A stretch of 64,000 nt of DNA, from positions 7,389,601-7,453,600 of the forward strand of contig CM073322.1 of the NCBI GenBank assembly GCA_037043015.1, read 5' to 3'. This document shows, one piece after another, positions 45,940-58,175 of this stretch (position 1 is the stretch's first letter; each line of letters begins with the position of its first letter). The position numbers were made by a program, and so were the translations under genes. A model generated the notes under the pieces. The model saw only the letters and a list, made by a program, of their open reading frames with translations. It was not told the origin of the DNA and searched no databases. This DNA comes from Bryum argenteum (taxonomy: Eukaryota > Streptophyta > Bryopsida > Bryales > Bryaceae).

Positions 45940-46385
45940 ATAGCATGTCCTCCATTCCCTTGTTGCTAGTTTTCCACATTCTATTCTCGGTTCTCCATTC
46001 TCCGTTTCTTTCTTCATGGTTCCACATCTCGAAATTCAAGTACTCGGTTCCCTTCAGTATTCATGGTTCTCCATCTCCAAATTCATGTTCTTGGTTCCCA
46101 TCTTTCGTTCCTGGTTTTCATCTTTAGTTCTCATTTCCCCATTCTTCCAACTCCCCTTCTCGGTACGGTCATTTATTCCTGGTTCCAATCATTCGTTCCT
46201 CGTTCCATCCTGTGTTCACGGTTCCCATCCTCTATTCATGGTTCCCATCCTTTGTTCTTGGTTCCCATTCTCTCTTCTCGATTTCCATCCTTTATTCTCG
46301 ATTTCCATGTTCCCTGGATCCCCCATTATCTTCTTCGTTGCTCCCATTATCATGTTCCACATTCCTTGTTCCTCCCACCATGGGG
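45940..46385 (+). repeat. Degenerate pyrimidine-rich minisatellite (TTCATGGTTCCCATCCTT-like)
   Basis: Units of about 20-24 bases built on GGTTCCCATC, TTCTCGGTT and CATGGTTC recur about 18 times with much variation. The frames across it (rich in VPILCSWFPS) are products of the repeat, not genes. It directly adjoins the MITE at 46407. Confidence 0.7.
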
Positions 46386-46406
46386 GGTTTAGTCTTTAAA
46401 GGGTGT

Positions 46407-46696
46407 TACCGTACCACCATAGCAGGTTTGGTCTTCAAGAAATTATTTATTTATTTATTTATTTTATTTTTTTCGAAAAAACAAGGTTCTTCTGCAAAAA
46501 ATAGATTTTTTTGAAATTTGTTCTTTTGTCTTTTTGATATAATTACCCAACTCTTCGATACACTTTCGTCACGATAAAGCGGTGTTTGAAAATAATACAA
46601 TTTCCCAACTTTTTGTTCCTCCTGGCTGGGAATTTCTTTAATTTTTTTTTTTAAAATAGAATTATTTATGACCAAACCTGCTATGGTGGTACGGTA
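46407..46696. mobile_element. MITE A, 27-bp perfect terminal inverted repeats
   Basis: The left arm TACCGTACCACCATAGCAGG plus seven more bases is matched exactly in reverse at 46670-46696. If the terminal TA is the target duplication the element is Tc1/mariner-like; otherwise the superfamily is open. The interior is AT-rich with ATAAATAATT-type sequence next to both arms. Length 290 bp. Confidence 0.85.
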
Positions 46697-46980
46697 TATA
46701 TCACCCCTGGCCAAGGGATTTTTTCTGAGGGATATATTGATGGCATTGACAAATTAAATGACCCTTCAATTACATAATTTTCAAAAATTTCATGTTTTTA
46801 GGGTCATATAATTATTTTCAATTTCAAGTTGGAAGTAGTATTCTACTCCTTGATCTATAATAGGAAATCAATGCAAATCAAAAACATAAAGTCTGAAGAT
46901 TAAATATATATAAAATAGTATGATTCTTGGGTTTATTTGTTATTTATTCAAAATTAGTGGACCAACCTGTTCAAGCCTGT

Positions 46981-47345
46981 TACCGTAGCCTACTAGCAGC
47001 TTCGTTCATAAATAATTAGAAAAACAGAAGTCGAATTTTTTTGGAAATTACACTTGGAGGCTGCCGAAACAAAGAGATATTACAATATAAGAATTCCGAA
47101 ATATTCAAAATAAAGGAGCAGCCACCCGTCTTTAAATGAAGGAGCAGCCACTAGTCTTTAATGCATACTGTACAAAGCGCCCATGAAAAATGAATAGTAT
47201 TCTGGATGAAAATTGAACTTATGAATATTTATTTTCCAAAAAAATCGATTTAAAAAAAATTCATTTTGGAGGTGTCAAACATCATTTTTTCAAAATAATT
47301 AAATATTCAACGGAGCATGGTCGAAGCTGCTAGTAGGCTACGGTA
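46981..47345. mobile_element. MITE B, 24-bp perfect terminal inverted repeats
   Basis: The left arm TACCGTAGCCTACTAGCAGC plus TTCG is matched exactly in reverse at 47322-47345. It shares with MITE A (284 bp to the left) the TACCGTA start and the ATAAATAATT stretch inside the arm, but the rest of the arm differs. Length 365 bp. The TA at each end again could be the target duplication. Confidence 0.85.
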
Positions 47346-49428
47346 TTCTACTATACATATTTCATAATTAGAATAAGAGAAGCCAAGAAGACAAGGGAGA
47401 TAGAGGGACAAGGGAAACATGTGAATTTCATACTTATTTTATAAATTATAGCACATACTATTCTTAGCTCAAATCGATAATTACCCCCTTTTATGATTTT
47501 GTGTGCGTGCCCAAAGACACAAGTACATGCTGGTAAAGAGAACACAAACAAACGAACAAATGAACATATAAACTCCTATGATGACAAGAAAACACAAAGG
47601 AAGAAAGATACAAGAGATTTTACTTGTACTACTAAGACATTCTTAAAATAAATTATTAAATAAATAAAATAAAATAACTATATTGTCTTAGAGATGGTGT
47701 ATTAACTTGAAAAGTTGATGTGTTTTCTAGAACCATATATTTAATATAATCCAAAATTTTATATTCAGTTCTCCCCATATTACCTGTAAAATATTTCAGA
47801 ATTTTACCTCATAAGAATTAAATGGATTGTATTTTCGGTCACACCATTCGAGATAAAAATTTCTAAGTGTCCACTGGGCCTTCAACTCCTTGTTATATTA
47901 TTGGGATTCAATATACTCTTAATAATAATCCTATACCACTTACGGAAACTCCTCAAAATCTTTAAAACTCTTCACGCCGTGTATACATGACCAAATGATG
48001 ATGGCCATGGCCATGACCATGCATGTATGGATCGCCAAGGACAGTCATATCATACAAATCACTGATGCTAACAAACCATACAAATCAAGAAAATGATCCA
48101 TTCTGAATTCAAACAAAGCCCCTCAAAAGACCCAATAGAATTGTGTCATAATTGAACTACAAACTGTCACATTCAAATTTAATGTAGTTTTTATGAGTAA
48201 ACATAGAAGGCTTCTAAAAATTGTCGCTAATGTATGGAATTGATACAAGGAGGCAACCCAATACAAGGAATTTGTACAACAATTAAGAAATGAACACTTG
48301 GATATCCAGGATTAGAGGTTGAGTAGAAGGATTCACACATCAGAAATTTCTTACGATACAACTCTCCGTGTCCGCAATACCCAGTATTTGCCTCTCTGCA
48401 GTATTTGCGAAATGGCAATTCTGGTGAGTCTGAACCCCTCTCACTTCTTTTTGGAAAGATTCCACAACAAGTGGAGTGTGAGATAAGCCCGTTCAGTACA
48501 AAGAGTGAGGTTGACGCTTCAATATTCTCAGTTTCATATCATCCACTCCAATGAACATCAACAGCCCCACCAACAAAATCAGCACCCTGGATTCATGCCG
48601 AATGAAAACAACGGCACTTCTCTGTCACCAGATTCTGTCAATCTCAAGAAAAAACTCAAAGCAAGGGGTGTGAACTGAGACCCCAAACTTGCAAGTGAAA
48701 GCAACACTAAAAAGACTTTGCACTGGCGCACCGTGGCGTGCTTAGGTGAGATGTCAGCCCCTTCACAATCATGCCATGGATAGGATACGAAACCATCACA
48801 ACAAGACGTGGCCGATGATTTTTCAACTTTGCTTACTTTCACGTGGAGTGTGAACAACTGATACTGGCATTTTGCCTTGTTCCAAAGAATGCTCCCACTA
48901 CAACTTACGGATCAAAGACCTCTTATTGTAAAATTGTACCTGTACTTAAGAACGTAGTACACCTATAATCAGTGGTTTAATATGGTACAGAGCGGTATTG
49001 CTCACCATGGAGTTAGTGAAGGAATCGTCATCATGCCGCCATGATTCTCAAAATTGAAGAATGAGCAGTAGTGGCAAATGGCTATGAAGTTGTCCTTGTG
49101 GAGATGGGAGGTGTTGTTGTTGGAGCTCCTTGTGGAACTGGCGTGACGTTCTTGTTAATTTTGGATGCGGAACAAGGTACCAGTCTTAGGATCAGCGCTT
49201 TCCCTCGCGTTCTTCGCAAGCCCTTCACTCTCGACTTTCGCTGCGAAAGTACAAGCAGGTGTTAACCATAAAGCTGTAACTGAAAGGATTCCAGCATCTG
49301 CTTGTACAAGCGAAAATTAAAGACAGCGGTTGAGAGGGTATACCATCATGAATTCGGGCTGCGGTGACGCCTTGTGCCAGCAAAGGCGGATTTCCCTTGG
49401 AATTCCACGCTGATTATCAACTCTGGAT
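47346..49428. other. Gene-poor stretch downstream of the STICHEL-like gene
   Basis: It is mostly AT-rich to 48000, then mixed composition. The frames at 48579-48857 and 49071-49265 are short and without recognisable domains. The 3' untranslated region of the STICHEL-like gene should lie at the right end. Confidence 0.4.
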
Positions 49429-52400
49429 TCACCACGAAGAAGGTGAGCTGAAAAGTAGATAAAGGATTTCAGTTTCTTACAAAGTGAGATGATGTGAATA
49501 AGCTTACATGCTAGTTCGGCGACCAAAAGCCGATGATATGGAGCCATCGACTTGCTGAAAGTGCTTGTTCTGTTGCGAGATCTTTCTTCGCGCTGATTGG
49601 TAATCCTCAATCTCACTCAATGGATCCTCCATCATGGTGCTTAACGAATTCTTGGTACCGGAAGGTGCAGGTCTGTGTGGAACTGCGGCCGGAATCAGCT
49701 GCGGACCTGACTCCCAAATCTCACCACCACCAAAGCTACTCGATTCTTGCGAGGCATGTCTGATCTCCCTCACAGCGATCACCGTCTTTGTTGGTTTGTC
49801 AGGATTTGAATTTGCCGCTCGTTTCGGCCTTCGCCTTCGACTTGGCGGGAGTCGCCCCCGGGGAGTGATCCCGCCCGAACCCGCCCGCCGGTCGCTTTCC
49901 GATGCCTTACTGGCTTTACGATGCTTGCGCGGTTTCGCGCCCCGTCTTTGCGGAGGAGTTTTGAAGAAAGTGTCCTCCTCGTTCACAATCTGCGATGTGG
50001 AGGGACCAAGCCGATCATCCTCGCTCACGGTCTCGGTGTTCTTCGCTGTCTGCATGGCTGCTTGCTCTTCGAGTGTGAGGTCGCTGAATGCAATCCGAAG
50101 CTCAACGGCTGTTCTGAGCACCTCCTGAAACGCAATGCAGATGCTTCGCCATTTCCGCTCTGCTCTGTGCTTCTCACGGGCATGCTTGAACTCTAGCTCC
50201 ACAACTGAACATGAACCATCTGGAACTCACAGAGCATTAGCTTGCCGTCGAATATCACACAAGCTTAAGCATTTCATACAAAGTAGACTTACCAACGGCG
50301 ACGCCGACTGCTACAAGTCGGCCATGTGTCTCCAAAAGATGTTTCAAACTTCGAGAAGTGATCTCACTCAGCACTCGCTTCCAAAGCTCCGGCAAAATTT
50401 CATCCTTGAACACCTGAAACTCCACATACTCCTCTGGCGCACGTCCGACTTCAGAAGTCTCTCCAGCATCTTGTACTGAGCCCTGTTGTAGTTGAGGTTG
50501 CTCCCTGGCCCAAGCTTCCTCTAGCTTCTGTTCAGTCAAGGTGATGGCATCCTGTGCCTCAGGAGAATGGTCTCGCCTACTCTCTGTGTATGCTTGGAGC
50601 GGTAGCCCTGGCTTCGAAGGGTCAGGAGCTTGTGTCGGGTGATCAGAAACTTCCGGAGCATCAAACGCAACTTGCATCTGATACTCAGGAACTTGCGTCT
50701 GATATTCTGGCTCGTTCATGGAAGGATGCTCAGACCTTGAAAGCGAGGAATTGGCTACTGGTCCGGTGTTCAATGGTGCCAAAGGAGTTGGTGCCATACT
50801 GGAGATTGGTGTAGGAAGAAACGACCGGTCAGGTGCAAACTGCAAAAGCGCAGCAGTCAGCCACGTTGCGCGATCAGCCGTCACTCGCAATTGCTTTTCC
50901 GCTTCAGAAAGAATCTTAAGCGCTTGCCTGAGCCGGTGATGCTCTTCCTTCATAGCTGCAAAACAATAAACACAGTCAATAAGAAACAACGATACCATAC
51001 GAGTGATAACGATGATCACCAAAAATGTATGGCTTACAGTAGTTTCGATTAAAGAAGCTTGTGCTTGGTCGCGTCACCCGATTTACGTCACGACTGCCGA
51101 CAAGAATATCGGTGATGAGAGCACCAAGTTGCGACACCAGTGACATAGGCTCAACGGCGGAAGCCAGCACTTCTCGCATGGTACGCACAGTGTTCACCGT
51201 ATCGGCAGAGAGGGCGTAGTCGAGCAGGTCCATGATCTTGGAGTTCGAAGGCAAGCCGACCTATACCATCACAACAATGTGCATTAGCATCTATATGAAA
51301 TGTGGACGAGAACACTCCAGGAAGCAAACCACTTGGGATTAGCACTCAATAAGACCAACGTTGCACGATGTCTCTCAAATCAGAGCGCTAATATGATTAC
51401 ACAATCAAGCATTTGGCTTCCATACGAAATGTCTACCACAACAACACTTTCGGAAGCAGGTCTCTGGGAGTTAAGTTTGTCGAATAAACTCACGAGCTCT
51501 TGAACTAAAGCGACCGATACGTTCTTGTCCAAAAGACAGAGCTGGTCAAGGACGATCTCCGCATCCCGCAATGAGCCGTCTGATCTCGCTGCGATAAGTT
51601 CCATCGCGCCATCCTCAAAGACTAAGCCTTCTTTTTTTGCCAGCAACTGGAGTCGGCGAACAATATCATCCTCTCTTACTTTCATGAACGGAAATTTCTG
51701 GCACCGCGACGCAGCCATCGCAGGTATCTGCTCCGGATTCGTAGTAATAAGAACGAAAACCACGTTCCGCGGAGGCTCTTCCAACACTTTAAGAAATGCG
51801 TTCCAAGTGTCGGTGGTGAGCAAATCGCACCTTTCCACAATAAACACCTTGAAGCGCGCGTGCAGGGGCGTGAAGCTCTCCATGATCAGAGGGCGAATGC
51901 TTGCCAAATCTGCAGTCGAAGCAGCATCGATCTGTTTGACGGCAGCACTTCGGTTAAGCGCCATGGTTGCACACTCAGGACATATCCCGCACGGGCGAGA
52001 GGCGTAGTCCGGTGACTCGCAATTCAATCCTGCGGCGAATACACGTGCAGCCGAGGTTTTCCCTGTGCCGCAAGGTCCCATGAACAAGTAAATCGGCGCC
52101 ACTTTGCCTTTCATGACCGCCGCGGACAATGACTTCACCACTACGACTTGTCCTACAATATCCCTAAACTTCTTTGGCCGGTACTTGTGCGTCAACGTGC
52201 GGTGCTCTCTCTCAGGTGAAATCCCCTCATTCGGTCGGCTCGTAGAGGCTGGTACACCCTTGACAGCATTTTGAAGCGACACCTTACGCTTCCCAAGCTT
52301 CTGTGGCACTCTTTCGTTGTAGTACCCTGCGAGATCGCTGTCGTGTGCGTCCTCACCTATGATGAGCGGGAGGGCGTTCGCATCGGAGTCAAGCGACGAT

Positions 52401-53647
52401 ACTGACTGCACACAATTTTGTTCCTGTTCCACCATTAGCGCTTCAAGTCCATGCTGCCTCGCAACATCAGGAAGCTGCGGGCACGTTACCCCTATCAAGT
52501 CGAGAAAAGACTTTCCACCGTACCTGTGAATGCGCGACGGATCCCACTGCAGACCGTTTGGAAGCTCCGAGACATCAAGCTCATCGTCGGCGATAACCTG
52601 CTTAGGTTGGGTGCTACGACCTGGACGGGCTACGTTGACGGCCGTCCCGCGCCGAGGTTTCGGCTTCCGGGTGCCAAGACTACTATTGCGAACCGGCTTA
52701 ACTCTAACGGGCGACAAGGAAGCTAAATGCAAAGGCGATGCGGGGCTCATAGGTGCTACTCGACCTGACTGAGATCCTCGGTCCGTCGGACTGAGATCCT
52801 CCTCATCGCTCCCGAACATGCTCTCACCGCAGTTACTGCGTCCTTCCTCGTCGTCCACCATGCTTGCCATGATCGCCGCGCTGCGGCCACTTCCGAGGTG
52901 ACTTCCAAGTAGCTGCTGGAGGGAGGAGATCGAGGAGCCGCGCTCCTCGACGACGCGCCTCGCAGTCTCTTCTCGCCGCGCAGGGCCTTCTTCCCATCGC
53001 TCATCTGAACGCGGAATATCGAGAGCACTCCCTTTCTCTCGCTCTTTCAACTCCTTAATAAGACCCTCCTTTCGCAACTCTCCAGAAAGCGTGTTGGTGG
53101 TAGATCCATCAAACGCTTCCTCAATTCGCTTGATCCTCTCTCGAACATTCACGCCATTGTCCGGCGGAGGTATGTCTTCCGCTGTCATCTTCGTTGTCGT
53201 GCGCTTCTTCTTCACTACCCTACCTACGTTCTTCGACTTCTCAGGACCTTTTCGTCTGCTACCGCCATTGCTGCTCACCTTAGCCGAGTTGGCGAGTTTC
53301 CGCAAAAGTTCGGTGGCGTCGCCGTGTGGATCACCACTTAAGGTGGTACTCTGGACCCTACTTTTGTTATTGTCGGAGCTGCTACAGGAACTCGTCCCGG
53401 GATCCTGTAGAGTGCGAATCTTGTGCAGCGCGGTCACCTCCCTCTTTAAACGAGGGAGCTGGAGTGACGATGCTCTCCGCGCATCCAACATCAGACCCTC
53501 GTGGCTCTGTAAGTGCAAGTGGCCCTTGATATGAATACAGTTTGTCAAATGCAAATGCTTCTCTGCGTGGCTGTGAATCCTCTTCTCGCTCGGGGATGCA
53601 ATTGCCTCATCACTCACTGGAGCCTTGCCATGCGGCCTTTTGCTCAT
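49429..53647 (-). CDS. STICHEL-like protein with DnaX (DNA polymerase III gamma/tau) AAA+ domain
   Basis: Exons: 53647-51494, 51260-51038, 50955-50293, 50204-49508 and a short last exon 49447-49429. This gives about 1250 residues, close to Arabidopsis STICHEL (about 1200). The N-terminal 480 residues are charged and low-complexity (KKKRTTTK, acidic patches). The AAA+ core follows: HKYRPKKFRDIVGQ, Walker A GPCGTGKTS, a cysteine cluster (C-ESPDYASRPCGICPEC), a Walker B-like VFIVERCDLL, sensor ITTNPEQIP...SRCQKF and DGSLRDAEIVLDQL. The helical region (KILSEAEKQLRVTADRATWL) is typical of plant STICHEL proteins. STICHEL controls trichome branching in Arabidopsis; its biochemical role is unsettled. 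The extreme C-terminus is uncertain: the in-phase last exon reads SISPSSW and stops, whereas another frame of the same sequence reads GIPREIRLCWHKA, like the LCW motif near the end of relatives. Confidence 0.9.
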
Positions 53648-55334
53648 ACTAAGCCGCGCGGCTCACCCAAGGAGAAACAAACAAAAAACACGAACAACAG
53701 GTTTGAAACTCACAGATGACAATCGTTCTCACTCAACCTTCCTGACTGATTCTACAACAACCTAATGGCATCAATTTTGAGCCATAAAATCCTTTCCTCA
53801 ACCCCATCCCCACATCCTTTCCTCAACTCCTCAATCTTCAATCCCCAACAATTCATCTTCTCCGCAATAGCCTCCATTCTCGAAAGCTCGCCATATCTGA
53901 GGCCATGGCAAAGATTCAGCACTCATATTAGCCCATACTAGAAGAGAAATTCTCCCCTAAACCTCGACTGCCGACAACCCTGCAACCATTTCTTCCACTA
54001 GCTCGAGACCAGGTTGAAGACTTTGCAACGACGGCAGCTTGACCTCGACTTTAGGACTCTGCCGCCCACCTCGTCGAGGAATCTCTAGCTCAGGAAATAG
54101 TCAAAAGGCAGATTGCTGGCTAAACTGATGTGAGCCTACCACTCCTCCACTCATCAGCAGCACGAAAGCAGCATGCACAGCGACCTAGCTAGCTGAGGAG
54201 CATCCGAGAAGAATCCGCAAGCCGACAAACGGACCGGAAGGATGGTGATAAATGCAAAAGGCGACTAACCTCGGCGCTATTCTACTACAGTACTGTACCT
54301 ATCAACCAAAAAGGCCCAACACCGAAAAAGTTGCTGGATCATCCACGTCCGCCTTTCCTGCTCCACCTGGTAAGTTAACTATGACCCTGTCCAAGCTCGC
54401 CGATAATCACTACAATACTAAAAAACCTAAACAAGTTCGTAGACCAGGTCAAACACGAAACATCTGTAGCTCCCAATCCTCAATTGCGTCTCAATTGCAC
54501 CGATTCTCGACTCAACAACATCACGATCGCAGCTCAAATTTCAGCAATCATAATCAACAAAACTCGTATCGTGAAACACATTCATCAAGCTACTGTCTTT
54601 AAGCCACCCATCAAGCAAGCACACCGAGTGGCGATGAAGTGTTACCGGCTACACTGAGGACACCGACTGAGTTGTTGTTACCTGGGCATTGAAGCACCGA
54701 CATGGGGGCAACGCGGTGGATGAGCAAGAGCTAATGCGGCGGTCGTAGAGTCCTCATGTCAGGGCATAGATTTACAGAGAGAGCTGAGCAATGCGGACAA
54801 AAGGGGGTCGTCTTCTTCTTCTTCCTTTCAGTTCCTCGAGATCGGGGAAGAGAGCAAAGCGCCGGGATGGTGGTGCTGGAGCATCAGTTCTACCAACAAC
54901 ACTGACAGACTTGTCAGAAGAATTGATTTCCGAGAAGGTTCGCCGTGCCCCCTGCAAAACCCAATCAATCTTTTTCAATCTTGTGGAATTTATTTGCTTG
55001 TTGATTTTAGGTGGACATGCTTGATTCCTTCTATGATGGTGGGTGTCCTCGATATGCCCCCGTTTCTAGTTTATTTATGATTTTGTGATTGTGACTAGCC
55101 ATCATCTGCATGAGTTCTCTGTTTCTTCCTGGACTTTCATTTGGCTTCCGGTTGAGAGCAGGCTGATGTGAGCCCCAAATGTCTACATCCATTGGATTGA
55201 TTCAAAGGCACAGTGCTGATAGGTCTTCATGACCCTATACACAACCATTACACTTAATTTGATCACTCATGTTCAACCATAACACTAATTCTACTTGTTG
55301 AAGTTGATGTTAGATGAGTAAATGACAATTCTAA
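53648..55334. other. Leader/promoter region of the STICHEL-like gene and spacer
   Basis: No gene was confirmed. A plus-strand frame at 54791-55024 has a short stretch (LTDLSEELISEKVRRAPCKT) that faintly recalls the start of an F-box, but it is isolated. A 116-residue frame at 54252-54602 has no domain. Confidence 0.35.
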
Positions 55335-55738
55335 GGGCCGGTTTACACTACGGTCAAGAAAAATAGGGCGTTTCTCCACTGTTATTGGCCGAAAATGCCA
55401 CTCTTGACCGGTGGGTGTTTACACTTGGTGAAGAATGCAAAGGTGGTGAACTTTTGTCATGAATGAAAAAATGACATGGCGGCTTAGGTGGCGGTACTTT
55501 TTGCACAATGGCTTCTCTGGAACAATGATTTCTTGTCCAGCCTCAAGAGGCAAGAGAAGAAATCAATGTTCGGGAGAAGCCATTCTCAATAAATAAAATT
55601 TTATTTAAAAAAAAAAAAAAAAAAAAAAATCTCAATAAATAGATCCGGGCTGTTGATTTCAGATCAGATTTTCTAAACCCTAAGGCATTGGCAAGTCTTT
55701 CTCTCTTTCTCTCTTCCTTTGTTGTAGTATCTCTTCAG

Positions 55739-55790
<52 letters not shown>

Positions 55791-55817
55791 TTAATTTTTT
55801 TTGCTAATTTTTTAGCA

Positions 55818-56944
55818 ATGGTTGGTTACTCTCAATTTCAGTACGTTAGTAGCCAAGAAGAAAACAACCTCATTGGTAGTGAAAATTATTTTGAGCTCTC
55901 GATGCAAATTCCATCAAGTGCATTTAGGTTTTATATCCAACACCCTTCTCCGCTTACAAGGAATTTGAGAGGAGAGTTTCAAGGAGGGAGAGAAATAGAA
56001 GAAAAGAATGATGTAGAGATTGTTGAACAACCGATTCAATCACAAGGAAGAAGAGAGGCTTACTGGCACACAAGAAAGCTCCAACCAAGAGGAGAGCCAA
56101 GGTGAAGGTGAAAAAGGTGAAGAAGAAGATAAAAGAGAAAGAGAGAAGAAGAAAAAGTGGTTGGACAGCAGAGTAGAGCAATTGATTGCTATGCGTGGAC
56201 AGATGCATACAAAATTTGAGAAGAACGCAAAAAAAGAAGGTACATTGTTGTTGCTAATTTTTTTTGTAAGAAGTTAGGTATTTCAGCAAAAGGCAGATGT
56301 CTTTTGATGTCTTTGCTCCTTGTATGTCAAAGCTATTGAGAATGTATCTATACACCTTCTACTCTAGCTCCACATACTGTAATATATTTTTCGAAGCCAT
56401 TTTTAAGGCTTTCAACTTATATTTTTGCGATTTCATGATTTTTTTTGTGCATGATTATAATAGGTACTAATGACAATGTTAATTTTCACTAGGTGTTGAT
56501 ACATGGGTCCGAATTCAAGCACAAATGATAGTAGAAGTTCCTGGTTTTTCAAGGACGGCCGAAGCATGCCGGAAGAAATTTGAAACTGTTTTCAAGCAAT
56601 ACAAAGAAGACAAACTTGCCAACTCCATTTCAGGAAATGATTGCCATGAATGTAAGTTGTATGACTCGATTGACCATTGGTGGCACCAAGTTGGTTCTGT
56701 TATGAAGGATATGAGTGCTATTACAATGAACAACACTAGTGTAGGAGGACAAGAAATCCAACAAATGGTATTAAAGATGATATTTCAACTAGTAAATACC
56801 ATTCACTCCGAACCATCTTCTGCCTCCAAGAAAAACAAGTTTCAAGACCAAGCTTTACATTACTTTGGTAAATTGGTGGATAGCAGAGTAGCGATGTCAA
56901 AACACTTTGCTAGAACTAATGAGTTTCTTCAAACAATAGACTAG
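55818..56944 (+). pseudogene. Harbinger ORF1: Myb/trihelix-like DNA-binding protein
   Basis: It starts MVGYSQFQYVSSQEENN. A frame change between about 56040 and 56100 leads into an acidic/basic linker, then the trihelix-like domain: KKWLDSRVEQLIAMRGQM, a 253-bp intron (donor AAG|GTACAT at 56240, acceptor CACTAG ending 56492), VDTWVRIQAQMIVEVPGFSR and CRKKFETVFKQYKEDK. The C-terminal part is helical and ends at the TAG at 56942-56944. In PIF/Harbinger elements this partner protein binds the element ends and helps the transposase. The single frame change makes this copy probably non-functional. Confidence 0.7.
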
Positions 56945-57241
56945 AAGATAGATTGCCTTATTGAAAAACTCTAAATATCCTCTAAATATCACTTATTTCC
57001 ATGCTATCATCTTCTGAAAATACTACTTTACTTTTTCTCTTCAACTGCTCTTTGTAGTACACTTCTGCTAGCATCAATTGGAATTCAGTAGCTTCTTTTA
57101 ACATATTTTTTGTCCTCTCATCTCTCTCGCCTCTTGTTCCAGTAATACTTTCTTCTAGCTCAAAAGTCATGTCAATCTCACTTGTGTCAATGTCAATGTA
57201 ATCAATTTGTACTACTTCTCTTTGTATGGTTCTTATCTCAC

Positions 57242-58175
57242 TTATGCCAACACATGAAATAAATCCACATCCCTCAAATCACCAAAAGTTTGTAGAGATG
57301 CATTCTTCAACTGCTCTTCAGCACTTTTTGCCCAATTCATGTCAAATTCATCTCCATGAATCATGCACAAGTTGTGAAGGCAAAGACAAGCAGTTACCAT
57401 ACACGGAATGCTTCAAAGTGCATATCAATTTTTTTCAATAGAATCCTCCACCTCCCCTTTAACATCGCAAATTCACATTCGACCGCCATTCTTGTACTTG
57501 ATTGAATGAAATTCAAGTATTGTTTCTCCCTTTGAAGACTGGTTTTCTCTTTTTTGAATGGTGAATGGAACCATGAGCGCATAGGATAGGTGGCATCTCT
57601 AGTAGGCTTATATGGTATAAATGTTCTAATCATAGTTCTCTTCATAATTCCGATTTTTGAAATAGAATCCAATCATGTATACTACTGGCCCACCCATAAT
57701 CATAATCCCAAAATTTGCATTGGAAATCCAATACACATTGAGGTAAAACAGAAGAAAAATTCTTTGTACATTCATACAAAGTCGGATCTATACTAGGAGC
57801 TATGATTGGAATGTGACTCCCATCTATTGCCTCTAAAATGTATGATATTCCATGCAAACTCTCAAACTTCAAAGCAATCTCCCTCATCCTCGCTAATATT
57901 AGTTTAGGAAAAACTAAAGGTCTCAAAACACTTTTAATTCCCTCACATACTTCTCTTACTATGATTAAAGCACTAGATTTTGAAATATCATATAAATCAC
58001 CAAGTGTTTGCAAGGTATAACTGGTTGTGAACCGATGCAATGTCAAAGAAACTCTACACTCTATTGGAATACAAAGTCTTAATTTGTACCTTTCTTGCTC
58101 AACATGGGTCCAAGTAATTGGCATAAATAAATAAAAGTAGGCCAATATCCTATGAGAAACCTTATTGATTTCCAA
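57242..58175 (-). pseudogene. Harbinger (HARBI1-type, DDE_4) transposase
   Basis: The first frame (58175-57642) has a helix-turn-helix-like region (FTTSYTLQTLGDLYDISKSS) and the catalytic DG motif EAIDGSHIPIIAP, followed by GWASSIHDWILF with the second aspartate. A second frame (to 57394) continues with DATYPMRSWFHSPF and the glutamate-bearing VECEFAMLKGRWRILLKK. A third frame reads TACLCLHNLCMIHGDEFD to the TAA at 57242. All three catalytic residues are thus visible, but across two frame changes (near 57650-57670 and near 57395-57405). It is a decayed copy transcribed towards the Myb-like gene. Confidence 0.85.

Larger units (their letters stand above)
55335..58175. mobile_element. PIF/Harbinger DNA transposon, two convergent genes, decayed
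   Basis: The left end GGGCCGGTTTACACTACGG at 55335 is preceded by TAA (55332-55334), the PIF/Harbinger target site, and matches the end type of the MITE at 44340. Inside are the two genes typical of the superfamily: a Myb/trihelix-like gene (plus, 55818-56944) and a DDE transposase (minus, 58175-57242). Two long poly(A) tracts lie near 55603-55629 and 55740-55787. The right end is not certain; GTTGACCATAGTCAGTGTAAAC at 61956-61977 read in reverse resembles the left end (GTTTACACT..A.GGTCAA), which would make an element of about 6.6 kb, but no TAA or GGCC follows. The end given is that of the transposase gene. Confidence 0.75.

Noticed and set aside
54791-55024. Possible F-box start (LTDLSEELISEKVRR)
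   Set aside because: Only about 20 residues fit loosely, with no downstream repeats or splice continuation.
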